From positions 1-43,145 of the forward strand of contig JAKSLL010000024.1 in NCBI GenBank assembly GCA_024401215.1: 43,145 nt of DNA. Reading direction: 5' to 3'. The stretch is from Bacteroidaceae bacterium. GTDB lineage: Bacteria; Bacteroidota; Bacteroidia; Bacteroidales; Bacteroidaceae. Position numbers and translations under genes: made by a program. The first letter of the stretch is position 1, and every line of letters begins with the position of its first letter. Under the pieces are notes generated by a model that saw nothing but the letters and a program-made list of their open reading frames with translations, had not been told where the DNA came from and searched no databases. Positions 34,772-43,095 of the stretch are shown here, piece by piece.

Positions 34772-37700
34772 ATGAAACAATCAAAACATTTCAAGCGAAT
34801 GGCGTTCACACTGAGCGCCAAATGGATGATGGGCGCCCTGCTGCTCCTCATCGCCATGCTCATGCCGCAAGGGGCGTGGGCAGGTACATGCGCCAATCTT
34901 CCAGATAGTAAAACCTATGAAGTCATGTCAGTTCATTATAATGGAACTGCCAGCAACTACAACGGCAGTGCCGACAACGATGTTCTGGGTTCGTTGAAGT
35001 TCAGGTACTGGCTCGACGTCTTCAACTATGATGGCGACAATGGCTACTGGGCAAAAGACCTCACCATGAAGATTGACGATGAGACCTTGACGTTCTACAC
35101 CGATTATGCCTGCACCACGAAGGTCTCTGCTGAATACAGCACTGTATTGCATGGCGTATGGCCTGTATTTGATAACTCAGACGAAGACCGCGCTACTATC
35201 GGTAAGAACAAGAGCGGAAGTGGTAAAAAAGCCTATTTCAAGACCAGTAGCGGTCTGACAGGCTATATCGACATCTTTAGCTTCTATGCCGCTTCCAACA
35301 AATGGACAACAATGAGGGTAGAGGTATTCATATATGACCTCTACGGCCACAAGGTATCTGTCTGCGGAACATACAAGAGAAAAGGTGCGAGTGACAAGGC
35401 ATATAACTTTGTATATTACCTTGGAGGTTGTCCACGCCCAAAGAATGTAACCACCAGCCGAAATACCACCACAAAGCAGGTAACTGTATCATGGCAGAAA
35501 GAGACATACTCCATACCAGCCAGCGATGCAGCTGGCGAGACACGCAGAGATGCCTTTAGCGTTATCGACAATGGCAGCTGGGGCGTGTATCGTAACAACA
35601 ACTATGCCACATCGATACAGACCGTTAGCAATACTACCACGTCTGCTGCAGATAATAGCGCAACTTGTTCATCCTCACCATACACATACTATGTATGCTA
35701 TGAGCCGGAAGCAACATACGGAAGTAAAAAGGGCACAAGCTTGCCAGGCAGCGAGACGCATAAGAGAGGTCTTGTAGGCTCCTCGTCTATCACTCTGAAC
35801 CATGTTTGGGGCGACGCGTCGTGGTCGTGGAAATGGGATGATGATGAACATTCAGCTACATGTACCCGTGCCTGTACCCAGTGTAGCCAGGGCGATGCCA
35901 GTAAAACCTCTGTAACTGTAACGCTAAATAAAGGCATCACATCTGCACAGCAAGTTGCTCCTACCTGCACCACAAAGGGAACCACTCGCTACAAAGCTAC
36001 AGCTACCGTGGCTGGTACTCAGTACACTTCCATCAAGGACGTAGATGATCTTGACGTCAAGAGTCACAACTACACCCAAAAGAGACAAACAGAACCCTAC
36101 CATAAAGATGATGCAACCTGTGGCGAAGCAGCCACTTATTGGTATAAGTGCTTAAACTGTGATGACAAGAGCTCAAAAGACTTCTTCTACAGCACAGATG
36201 CAAATGAACAGGCACACGGTAACCACACTTTTGCAGCAGACGACGCGGCGCATGGAGTATGTACTGTATGCGGACATGGTTTCCTTCGTTACACATCTGT
36301 AAAAAATGTTGTGGTTACACCATCAACTACTGCAAAATTCTATAATGGCAATACACAACTTACCATTCTTAGCAACAAAAATGGTGTCATAGAATTCAAC
36401 AAGCCACTGACAAAAATAGGTTATTCCGCATTTCAAAGCTGCTTTGATCTGACATCTTTAACATTACCAAGTACACTTACCGCATTAGAAGGATATGCGT
36501 TCGGCAATTGCTCGGGATTATCTGGTACTCTCACAATTCCAAGCTCTGTTACAAGCATAGGAGAAAATGCTTTTTCAGGATCAAAATATACTACTGTACG
36601 TTGCGAAAGCATAACTCCTCCAACATACGGTAAATACGTGTTTAATAGTCCAGGGTCAATGACGTTGCTTGTTCCTTATCCTGCTTTATCTGCCTACAAA
36701 GCAGCAAATGGTTGGAAAACATTCAAAAGCATAGGCGGCTACTGTATCGAACATAGCTACGATCAACAGTCAACAAATGACAAATACGCCGTAGCTGGTG
36801 CTGCTGTAACTTGTACCAAGACGGGCGAATACTATTATAGCTGTTTTTGTGGTCAAAACGAGCAGAACGCAGACCATACCTTTATGGTTGCAGCTCTCGG
36901 TCACAGCTATGGTAATGCTATATGGTTATGGGAAGACGATGGTCACTCTGCTACCTGCACACGTACCTGCACTCGCTCTGGCTGCACCACTAACACCACA
37001 GGGCATACATCTTCCAAGACTGTGACTTTGGGCAACGGCATAACAGATGAAATAATACGTAATCCGACTTGTACCACTAAAGGCCGTACTCGTTACGACG
37101 CCACAGCTACTGTGGAAAGCGTGGACTACAGCAATTCCTTAGAATTGGATAATATTGATATGTTCAGCCACTTGATGACCGGACATGCTGCCGTGGATGC
37201 TACCTGTGCAGAGGCTGGCAACCTGCTGTATTACACCTGCTCACGCCCTTGCTGTGAAGACAAGTATTATAAAAAAAGCGATGCACATACAACTGAGGCA
37301 TACGACAACCAGGCAGCAACGGTAGCAGTTCCACTCCCACACGATTCCGAATTACTTGTTAATTCAAGAACGGAAAATATCATGGGAAATTGGCAGGTCA
37401 CAAGGAATGAAGTTGCTGTCAGACCAACCGGAATTCAGTTTTCTAAATCTCTTTCAGGTGCACATCAGACTGTTGCAGTAAGTGGTGCCGAAGTCAAGCA
37501 AGTGCTTGTGTCGTTCGACTATCAAATAGTAAATGCTGGAAGTAGTGAAGGATGGGCACAAGTCTATGTTTCGATGCTGGACGAAAATAATAAAGAACTG
37601 TATACAAAGTATCTCCTCAACAGGATCGGTTCAAGTTTTGAAATGAGTTCTCCACAGAATGTGTCGATGCTAATATACTTGCCAGAGGATACGCGTTATG

Positions 37701-38866
37701 TGAAAATGATGCTTATCGGAAAGGATCAAAAAAATTTGACAGGTAATTATGGCCCTATATTCTCTAATATGTCCATAAAAAAGGTGGAAGCTTTGAAGAA
37801 AATAACATGTATGGATAAGGGAACAGTAAGCTATTCTTGTAAGCAATGTGGGAACGAGTACATACAGGAGAATGTGGCAACTGATCATTTATTCAATAGC
37901 AAGACCCTGACCGCATCCCCTGTAGAGGATGGTCTCTATGCCTATGCTTGTGACTATGGTTGCGGAACACATAACAATGACCATATCATCAAGGACTTTA
38001 AGGGGACAGGCAATCACCTTAAGCTGAAAAAGGATGAAGATGGATACTATACAGTCGAGAATATCACTCTCGCTGACAGTATTCCATTCGTTTCACCAGT
38101 TGACTTCTATGCCTATTACGGCGTGACATTCAACCGCAACTTCGTGAAGGATGGTGGCATGTATTCATTTATCGTGCCATTCGATATTCCTGCCAAAAAG
38201 GCTGCCGAACTGGGCAAGTTCTATAAGTACGATAATCATAGCGATGGCGCGGTATATTTTGTGGAGCAGACACAAGGCGTGATGGCAAATACTGCATACT
38301 TCTTTGAGCCTGCGAAGGACACCACTTCTATCTATTTAAAGGATATACAGATAAAGGCGGCAACATCTTTGCCTGACGCAGCGCATCCAGAGTTGTTTGG
38401 CATCTACGGCGCATACAGCCAGACAGCAATTCCTGAAGGCGCTTACGGCTATGGTGATAAAGGCTCGTTCGTAAATGCTGGCAAAGGCAACACTCTCAGC
38501 CCATACCGTGCATACCTCTGGTTAGGTGGCGGAGTTGTTGATGCTCTTAAGCAGACGGGGGATGTCAATGGTGACGGCAGCGTGAACATAGCCGACCTGA
38601 GCATGCTCATCGAGATTCTGAACGGTCGCGCCGACGACAAGACGGGAGCAGAACATATTGACAAGAAGGAAGGTGTGACAATCAACGATGTTGAGACTCT
38701 CAAAGACATCTTACTCGGAAAGATTGCCATCAAAGACTCTGATGGTCCTGATAGTCCTGATAGTCCTGATGGTTCTGTCACAAGAGAAGACACTTCAACG
38801 GGCTTCAGTATCAAGTACAAAGAAGGAGGTGTGCCAGCTGTATGGAATGTCATCTGGAACAGATAG
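34772..38866 (+). CDS. Large secreted BspA-like protein with LRR and dockerin-like modules
   Basis: This 1364-aa protein has a long signal peptide ending PQGAWA (cleavage near 37). A fibronectin-like segment appears at about 215-330. A module with WDDDEHSATCTR, PTCTTKG and TRYKATATV (about 342-440) recurs as WEDDGHSATCTR, PTCTTKG and TRYDATATV (about 715-800). Between them are BspA-type leucine-rich repeats (about 533-650: IGYSAFQSC, LTSLTLPSTL, YAFGNC, IPSSVTSIGENAF). The segment DGLYAYACDYGCGT, HIIKDFKGTG and VPFDI (from about 1045) is shared with the 642-aa protein. A dockerin-type pair ends the folded part (GDVNGDGSVNIADL near 1262, GVTINDVETL near 1300), followed by a DSPDSPDG spacer and a short tail. 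The location is probably extracellular or cell-surface, for host or polymer contact. The ligand is unknown. Confidence 0.87.
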   Translation: MKQSKHFKRMAFTLSAKWMMGALLLLIAMLMPQGAWAGTCANLPDSKTYEVMSVHYNGTASNYNGSADNDVLGSLKFRYWLDVFNYDGDNGYWAKDLTMKIDDETLTFYTDYACTTKVSAEYSTVLHGVWPVFDNSDEDRATIGKNKSGSGKKAYFKTSSGLTGYIDIFSFYAASNKWTTMRVEVFIYDLYGHKVSVCGTYKRKGASDKAYNFVYYLGGCPRPKNVTTSRNTTTKQVTVSWQKETYSIPASDAAGETRRDAFSVIDNGSWGVYRNNNYATSIQTVSNTTTSAADNSATCSSSPYTYYVCYEPEATYGSKKGTSLPGSETHKRGLVGSSSITLNHVWGDASWSWKWDDDEHSATCTRACTQCSQGDASKTSVTVTLNKGITSAQQVAPTCTTKGTTRYKATATVAGTQYTSIKDVDDLDVKSHNYTQKRQTEPYHKDDATCGEAATYWYKCLNCDDKSSKDFFYSTDANEQAHGNHTFAADDAAHGVCTVCGHGFLRYTSVKNVVVTPSTTAKFYNGNTQLTILSNKNGVIEFNKPLTKIGYSAFQSCFDLTSLTLPSTLTALEGYAFGNCSGLSGTLTIPSSVTSIGENAFSGSKYTTVRCESITPPTYGKYVFNSPGSMTLLVPYPALSAYKAANGWKTFKSIGGYCIEHSYDQQSTNDKYAVAGAAVTCTKTGEYYYSCFCGQNEQNADHTFMVAALGHSYGNAIWLWEDDGHSATCTRTCTRSGCTTNTTGHTSSKTVTLGNGITDEIIRNPTCTTKGRTRYDATATVESVDYSNSLELDNIDMFSHLMTGHAAVDATCAEAGNLLYYTCSRPCCEDKYYKKSDAHTTEAYDNQAATVAVPLPHDSELLVNSRTENIMGNWQVTRNEVAVRPTGIQFSKSLSGAHQTVAVSGAEVKQVLVSFDYQIVNAGSSEGWAQVYVSMLDENNKELYTKYLLNRIGSSFEMSSPQNVSMLIYLPEDTRYVKMMLIGKDQKNLTGNYGPIFSNMSIKKVEALKKITCMDKGTVSYSCKQCGNEYIQENVATDHLFNSKTLTASPVEDGLYAYACDYGCGTHNNDHIIKDFKGTGNHLKLKKDEDGYYTVENITLADSIPFVSPVDFYAYYGVTFNRNFVKDGGMYSFIVPFDIPAKKAAELGKFYKYDNHSDGAVYFVEQTQGVMANTAYFFEPAKDTTSIYLKDIQIKAATSLPDAAHPELFGIYGAYSQTAIPEGAYGYGDKGSFVNAGKGNTLSPYRAYLWLGGGVVDALKQTGDVNGDGSVNIADLSMLIEILNGRADDKTGAEHIDKKEGVTINDVETLKDILLGKIAIKDSDGPDSPDSPDGSVTREDTSTGFSIKYKEGGVPAVWNVIWNR

Positions 38867-38898
38867 CGCAATCGAATCTTGACAATTAGCAATAAACA

Positions 38899-38925
38899 GG
38901 GGCTGCAAGTCGTACTTGCAGCCCC
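38899..38925 (+). terminator. Perfect 12-bp hairpin after the BspA-like gene
   Basis: GGGGCTGCAAGT (38899-38910) pairs with ACTTGCAGCCCC (38914-38925) around a 3-nt loop, followed by TTATAT. It lies 33 bp after the stop codon. Confidence 0.75.
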
Positions 38926-39023
38926 TTATATGTCAAAACAGATAATTATTGGAAATGATATAGAACTTGATTTTTCAGCACAAGGATTGGCTTCGCCGAG
39001 CTGACGGTTCAATAATTATTTTG

Positions 39024-39164
39024 AACAAGGATTCAACCAAATTCTACCTAATTTTTAAGAGGATTGCTATTCAATTAAGAAAATTCACAGAGCCCAAAGG
39101 CTCTAATTAGGTTGAATTTGGTTGAATCCTTGTTTAAAAGTAGCATGGCTGAGTAGTTACGGAG
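39024..39164. repeat. Palindromic repeat B, copy 2
   Basis: The inner 111 nt (39024-39134) run AACAAGGATTCAACCAAATT and so on to AATCCTTGTT. They equal the reverse complement of 5289-5399 except for one base. The right flank (39135-39163, TAAAAGTAGCATGGCTGAGT and onward) is in the same orientation as in copy 1. The centre is thus inverted relative to the flank. Confidence 0.85.
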
Positions 39165-39258
39165 TTAGAGGGTCTCCATATCCTTTTTATTTATTTTTCG
39201 ATATTTTTATATATTTTTTTCTTTGCGCGTAGCGTATCTTGACCTCGTCCGAATGGCG
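39125..39258. repeat. 134-bp direct repeat, left copy
   Basis: The segment runs from AATCCTTGTTTAAAAG to GTCCGAATGGCG and is identical to 40117-40250. It contains the tail of repeat B, an A/T-rich middle and TTGCGCGTAGCGTATC. Together with the right copy it brackets the toxin-antitoxin pair. Confidence 0.92.
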
Positions 39259-39280
39259 ATCCTCCCCCTTGGGGGAGTTA

Positions 39281-39314
39281 GAGGGTGCGCGAGGGTGCGC
39301 GAGGGTGCACGAGG
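39281..39314. repeat. Three tandem 10-bp units (GAGGGTGCGC)
   Basis: GAGGGTGCGC occurs twice, followed by GAGGGTGCAC and a partial GAGG, next to a CCTCCCCCTTGGGGGAG palindrome. It is short intergenic DNA without coding potential. Confidence 0.8.
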
Positions 39315-39386
39315 GGGCTCTATGGTGCTAAATTACCGATAATTGTCAATAATTATTTCAAGAATTGATTACTTTGTGCCTATAAA

Positions 39387-39418
39387 TTTGTGCAGAACAA
39401 TAAAAAGCCGTACCTTTA
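39387..39418 (+). promoter_or_regulatory. Putative promoter of the toxin-antitoxin pair
   Basis: TTTG (39387-39390) is followed after 20 nt by TACCTTTA (39411-39418), one base from TAnnTTTG. The leader to the antitoxin ATG (39480) would be about 55 nt. A competing TAAATTTG is at 39383-39390. Confidence 0.5.
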
Positions 39419-39479
39419 CGACCAAAGATCGCGAATGACAAACGCAGCACTCATACAAACCCCCAAATAATAGAAGACT

Positions 39480-39704
39480 ATGTGTACCATAAATATGACA
39501 TTCGAGGTGCCGGACGCAAAGCACATAAACATCGAGGCATTGAAACAGAAGATAAATGCAATGGTAGTGCAGATTATAGCAAATCCAACTGCTGAAATGA
39601 TAGAAAAGGCCGATACTCCTCGACTTTCTCAACGTCTGCGTGGAATTGCAAAAGCTGTTCCTGCAGATTTTGATTACAAAGAGGAACTTAAATCCCGATA
39701 CTAA
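39480..39704 (+). CDS. Probable antitoxin of a PIN-domain pair
   Basis: This 74-aa protein precedes a PIN-domain gene with 10 nt between stop and start, the usual antitoxin-first order. The N-terminus (TINMTFEVPDAKHINIEALK) has a strand-helix pattern that could bind DNA as a ribbon-helix-helix or related fold. The C-terminus (ADFDYKEELKSRY) is a charged tail that could wrap the toxin. I do not recognise a named family. Antitoxins of this class usually repress their own promoter, and the promoter at 39387-39418 would be the target. The start ATG at 39480 overlaps no other frame. Confidence 0.75.
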   Translation: MCTINMTFEVPDAKHINIEALKQKINAMVVQIIANPTAEMIEKADTPRLSQRLRGIAKAVPADFDYKEELKSRY

Positions 39705-39714
39705 AGTTAGTGCG

Positions 39715-40116
39715 ATGAAACATTATCTCATAGACACAAATGTTGTAATCGATATGCTTACCGACCGTATCGGTTCGGAGGAGGCATGTGCCATCCTTGA
39801 CGGAGCAGAGCGAGGAGAATACGTCTTGTATCTCTGTTCTCTTTCGGTCACTAATATCTACTATTCCTTACGCAAAGCTCTGACGCACGAAGAGCGCATC
39901 AATGCTTTAGATGCATTATGTGAAGTAATAAATATACTTGCAGTTGACAAGCACGTTATCGCCGATGCATTGCATTCTGGTTGGAAGGATTTCGAAGATT
40001 CCGTGCAGTATCATTGTGCAAAGTCAAATCCTTTGATCTCTGGTATCATTACTCGCAACGTAAAGGACTTTCAACTATCAGACATAGAAATTATAGACTC
40101 ACTTACATTTCATTGA
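39715..40116 (+). CDS. PIN-domain toxin (VapC-like ribonuclease)
   Basis: This 133-aa PIN-domain protein starts at ATG 39715 (MKHYLIDTN). A GTG further upstream overlaps the antitoxin and is unlikely. The metal-binding acidic residues are D7 in IDTN, D92 and D95 in DFEDS and probably D118 in VKDF, with R114/N115 in ITRN. SVTNIYY (44-50) occupies the helix that often carries a second acidic residue. PIN toxins cleave RNA, often tRNA or rRNA, when their antitoxin is degraded. The target here is unknown. The stop codon TGA (40114-40116) abuts the right 134-bp repeat directly, so the operon and its upstream sequence fill the space between the two repeats. Confidence 0.85.
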   Translation: MKHYLIDTNVVIDMLTDRIGSEEACAILDGAERGEYVLYLCSLSVTNIYYSLRKALTHEERINALDALCEVINILAVDKHVIADALHSGWKDFEDSVQYHCAKSNPLISGIITRNVKDFQLSDIEIIDSLTFH

Positions 40117-40250
40117 AATCCTTGTTTAAAAGTAGCATGGCTGAGTAGTTACGGAGTTAGAGGGTCTCCATATCCTTTTTATTTATTTTTCGATATTTTT
40201 ATATATTTTTTTCTTTGCGCGTAGCGTATCTTGACCTCGTCCGAATGGCG
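40117..40250. repeat. 134-bp direct repeat, right copy
   Basis: This copy is identical in all 134 positions to 39125-39258. It begins immediately after the PIN-gene stop codon and is followed by GCTGAGTAGTTACGC, another copy of the outer end of repeat B. It also forms the 3' neighbourhood of the convergent helicase gene, which ends at 40275. Confidence 0.92.
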
Positions 40251-40274
40251 CTGAGTAGTTACGCAAATTTTTAG

Positions 40275-42542
40275 TCAGCACACGCCGCGCTTCCTCATGT
40301 CTGCAATGACAAACCTTATCTCGGCGTAAGTATAGTCGTCAGGCAGGCGTTCCTTGATGTCTGTAGCCGTAAATCCGTTGTCGATAGAGCGTACAATGCC
40401 CTCGATAATCTTGCGGTGCTGAGTTGTCACGAGGGTGCTGATGTCCAGTTCGCCGCTTTCCACGAAGAAAGCGAGGTGCCTCTCTATTGTGCCTTCGGTG
40501 AGCGAGCGCTGGACGGCGATGTCCTTTATTGTCAAGCCCTGCCTGAAGAGGCGCAGAGTCTCTGCTTTCGTGTCAACTTTCACCTTCTTTGGCTTCTCCT
40601 CCTTCGGAACTTTCTCCTTCTTCACCGCCTTCTCTATCTTCATGCCCTCCTTGCTGACCTTCACCTCATCGAGTGCGGCGAGAGCCTTGGCGTTGAGGTA
40701 TTCCTTGACAGAGAATCCCTTGAACATCTGCAGGCGGTTGAAGACTCCGATCTTAACTTTATATGACAGTGTGAAGGCTTCGAGGGCATTGTTGTAACGA
40801 GTTGCCACCTGCTTGTTGTTGATTTGCAGTTTGGTGCATGCCATGACGGGGTCGAGCAAGCCATGCAGGTGCTGCTCGAAATATGCCATAGCGGCATTGA
40901 GTCGCTCATGCAGTTTGGCGTCCTTGGCGAACTGTCCATTAGACTGGAACATCAGCTGCTGGTACTGTGCGCCAAACTTCACAGCAACATTCAGCACCTC
41001 CTCGTCAAGTCGCTCAACACTTGTTTTCAGAGTTGAGAAGAAGTCGGGATATTGAGTGCTGAGATGCTCGCCCACCACACGCGCCAGATGCTGGAGGTCG
41101 TTTTTGAGTGTGCGGAAGTCGAAGAGTTCGTTAAGCAGGGAGAAGTAATATTCGTATTTCATCTGAGGAAGCATGCCTTCTGTTTGTGCCGCCTCCTTCA
41201 GTTCCTTGTCTATGTAGGAGTTGACTGCAGCGTCTGTGATGACGGAGCGCAATGTGAGCGGACGGGCAAGCACCATGCCCTCGAGTGTGCGGCATCGTGA
41301 AAGAGCCACATACACCTGTCCGTGGGTGAACGAATAGTTGATGTCGAGCACGGCGTGGTCGAAAGTCAGGCCCTGGCTCTTATGCACCGTTATCGCCCAA
41401 GCAAGGCGGAGCGGGTATTGCGTGAAGGTGCCTTCCACCTCCTCGCGTATCTCCTTTGTGTTCTCGTCAATGACATAGCGTGTGTTGTCCCATCTCACCT
41501 GCGGCACAAGGATAGTGCGTCCGTCCTCCTTGCAGTACACGTTGATAAGCAGCTCCTCGCCATCGTCACTCCATTGCACACCTTTCACGATGCCAATTTT
41601 GCCGTTGTAGTACGATTTGCCGTTAGGGTCGTTCTTGATGAACATCACCTGGGCGCCAGTCTTGAGCAGGAGGGTCTCGTCGGCAGGGTAGCTGCTTTCC
41701 GGGAAATTCTTATGCACCTCAGCCTTGAACTTCATCATATCGCCACTCAGTGAGGCGAGCATCCTGTCGTTATACTCGCTCGCCATCCTGTTGTGGGTGG
41801 TGAGTCTTATCCAGTCCTCATTGGCCGGAGGGTTGAAATTCTCTATGTAACGTGTGTTGAGCGAGCGGATGACGGAGTCGTCAATATTGTTTGTGCGTAT
41901 CTTTGCGAGGATGTCGATGAACGAGGCGTCTTGCTGTCGGTAGATATGCTTGAGTTCGATAGTGACATACTGCACCTGCTGCAGGGCGCGGCTTCCGAAG
42001 AAATATGGTGTGCTGTAGTATGGGGAGAGGAGCGCCCAGTCCTTCTCTTGTGCCACAGGCGCCAGCTGCTGAAGGTCGCCTATGAGCAGCAGCTGCACAC
42101 CGCCGAAAGGTTTGCTGTGGTCGCGGTACTTGCGCAGTTCGGCATCTACGGCATCGAGGATGTCGCATCTCACCATGGATATCTCGTCGATGACAAGAAG
42201 GTCGAGAGTGCGGATGAGGTTTTTCTTGTCCTTGCCCATCTTATATGCCGACTTGCCTTGCATGTCGGGCAGCATAGGACCGAAAGCCAGCTGGAAAAAC
42301 GAGTGTATGGTCTGTCCCTGTGCGTTGATAGCGGCAACACCCGTAGGAGCGAGCACCACCATGCGTTTTGGCGAGAGTTCGCGCAGCTTGCGCAGGAAGG
42401 TGGTCTTGCCTGTACCTGCCTTGCCAGTCAGAAATACCGACACGTTGGTGTTGGAGATAAACTGCCAGGCAAGGTTCATCTCGTGGTTGTGCTCTTTGAC
42501 ATCCTCCGACACGAAGCCGAGGGCGTCGCTTTCTGAAGCCAT
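40275..42542 (-). CDS. PIF1/RecD-like superfamily 1 helicase with C-terminal HTH
   Basis: This protein is 755 aa from ATG 42542 (MASESDALGF). Another ATG five codons upstream (42557) is possible. A TTG further upstream is excluded because it lies in the -7 box. Motifs: Walker A GKAGTGKTT (40-48), Walker B LLVIDEIS (115-122), motif III LLLIGDLQQLAP, motif V/VI HKSQGLTFDHA and VALSRCRTLEG. These are typical of PIF1-like 5'-3' DNA helicases. The C-terminus has a Lys-rich linker (VKKEKVPKEEKPKKVKV) and then a helix-turn-helix region (RQGLTIKDIAVQRSLTEGTI), as in RecQ-C/HTH_40 tails. The role is probably genome maintenance, such as unwinding stalled forks or G-quadruplexes. It is a single gene with GC-richer, core-like codon use. 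Confidence 0.9.
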   Translation of the reverse strand: MASESDALGFVSEDVKEHNHEMNLAWQFISNTNVSVFLTGKAGTGKTTFLRKLRELSPKRMVVLAPTGVAAINAQGQTIHSFFQLAFGPMLPDMQGKSAYKMGKDKKNLIRTLDLLVIDEISMVRCDILDAVDAELRKYRDHSKPFGGVQLLLIGDLQQLAPVAQEKDWALLSPYYSTPYFFGSRALQQVQYVTIELKHIYRQQDASFIDILAKIRTNNIDDSVIRSLNTRYIENFNPPANEDWIRLTTHNRMASEYNDRMLASLSGDMMKFKAEVHKNFPESSYPADETLLLKTGAQVMFIKNDPNGKSYYNGKIGIVKGVQWSDDGEELLINVYCKEDGRTILVPQVRWDNTRYVIDENTKEIREEVEGTFTQYPLRLAWAITVHKSQGLTFDHAVLDINYSFTHGQVYVALSRCRTLEGMVLARPLTLRSVITDAAVNSYIDKELKEAAQTEGMLPQMKYEYYFSLLNELFDFRTLKNDLQHLARVVGEHLSTQYPDFFSTLKTSVERLDEEVLNVAVKFGAQYQQLMFQSNGQFAKDAKLHERLNAAMAYFEQHLHGLLDPVMACTKLQINNKQVATRYNNALEAFTLSYKVKIGVFNRLQMFKGFSVKEYLNAKALAALDEVKVSKEGMKIEKAVKKEKVPKEEKPKKVKVDTKAETLRLFRQGLTIKDIAVQRSLTEGTIERHLAFFVESGELDISTLVTTQHRKIIEGIVRSIDNGFTATDIKERLPDDYTYAEIRFVIADMRKRGVC

Positions 42543-42590
42543 ATCTATATAATTCATAACGCGAAGTGGGTGTTCAAAACTTTTCGCCGA

Positions 42591-42598
42591 CAAAGTTA
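42591..42598 (-). promoter_or_regulatory. Putative -7 element (TAACTTTG) of the helicase gene
   Basis: On the minus strand TAACTTTG lies 33 bp before ATG 42557 and 48 bp before ATG 42542. The TTG inside it therefore cannot be the start codon of the helicase. Confidence 0.6.
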
Positions 42599-42700
42599 CT
42601 CATTATAAATGATAATAAATAATAAGTAGGTGTTCAAAATTGTTCAAGCAGTACGGTTACGCTGCGCGCAAGAAAGAAAAATAGTAAAAATAATGGAAAA

Positions 42701-43035
42701 TAAGTAGGTGTTCATAATTATTTAATTCAAGTTTCGCACGTCGTGTTCTGGCTGGAAGCCAGTATCTTAGTAACCGGTTGCATCGACGAAGGAGATGCTG
42801 CCGGACACAAAGAACCACCCGACTCAGGTGCCTGGAGGGCACTACCTTGCCTAGCGAATGAGGTACTGCCCTCCAGGCAGATGTTACTTTGTATCCTGAT
42901 TCCGAGGGCGTTGCCCCCGGTTACTGACCGCCTCTACGAGGCTGTAGTGCGTTCTTTGCGAGCAAAGCGCTTCGCGATGACCAGGCACACGTGCGAAACT
43001 TGAATTACTTATAAATAATTTTGAACATCTACTTA
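42701..43035. mobile_element. MITE-like element A3 with a strongly structured, GC-rich centre
   Basis: The left end TAAGTAGGTGTTCATAATTA and onward to CAAGTTTCGCACG is inverted at the right (CGTGCGAAACTTG to ATCTACTTA), with about 40 bp of imperfect arms. The centre is GC-rich and contains a perfect 13-bp stem (TGCCTGGAGGGCA 42829-42841 with 42867-42879) extended by further pairs, plus GAGGGCGTTGCCCCC. I find no frame with protein character. A shorter relative of the left flank (AATAAGTAGGTGT, GTACGGTT, GCTGCGCGCAA) precedes it at 42621-42672 and recurs at 29401-29458. The window part 42599-43145 carries no gene. Confidence 0.75.
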
Positions 43036-43068
43036 AATAAAAATACTTGATATGGGAGTTAAGGAAGT

Positions 43069-43095
43069 TAACCTACATTATTCATGCTTCATAAT
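43069..43095. repeat. 27-bp word shared with 12153-12179
   Basis: TAACCTACATTATTCATGCT and the following TCATAAT are identical at both sites. At 12153 the word forms one arm and the loop of a hairpin. Here the second arm is missing or altered (it is followed by TAGTACTG). Confidence 0.8.

Noticed and set aside
34772-38866. Cellulosome component
   Set aside because: Dockerin-like loops are present, but no catalytic glycoside hydrolase or cohesin module is visible. Dockerin-like ends are common on Prevotella-type secreted proteins without a cellulosome.
41793-42536. 247-codon plus-strand open frame
   Set aside because: It lies antisense to the helicase gene, shows no family features, and is a shadow of a GC-rich gene.
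42543-42593. TTG start of the helicase
   Set aside because: The TTG is part of the -7 promoter element, so it is not transcribed as a start codon.
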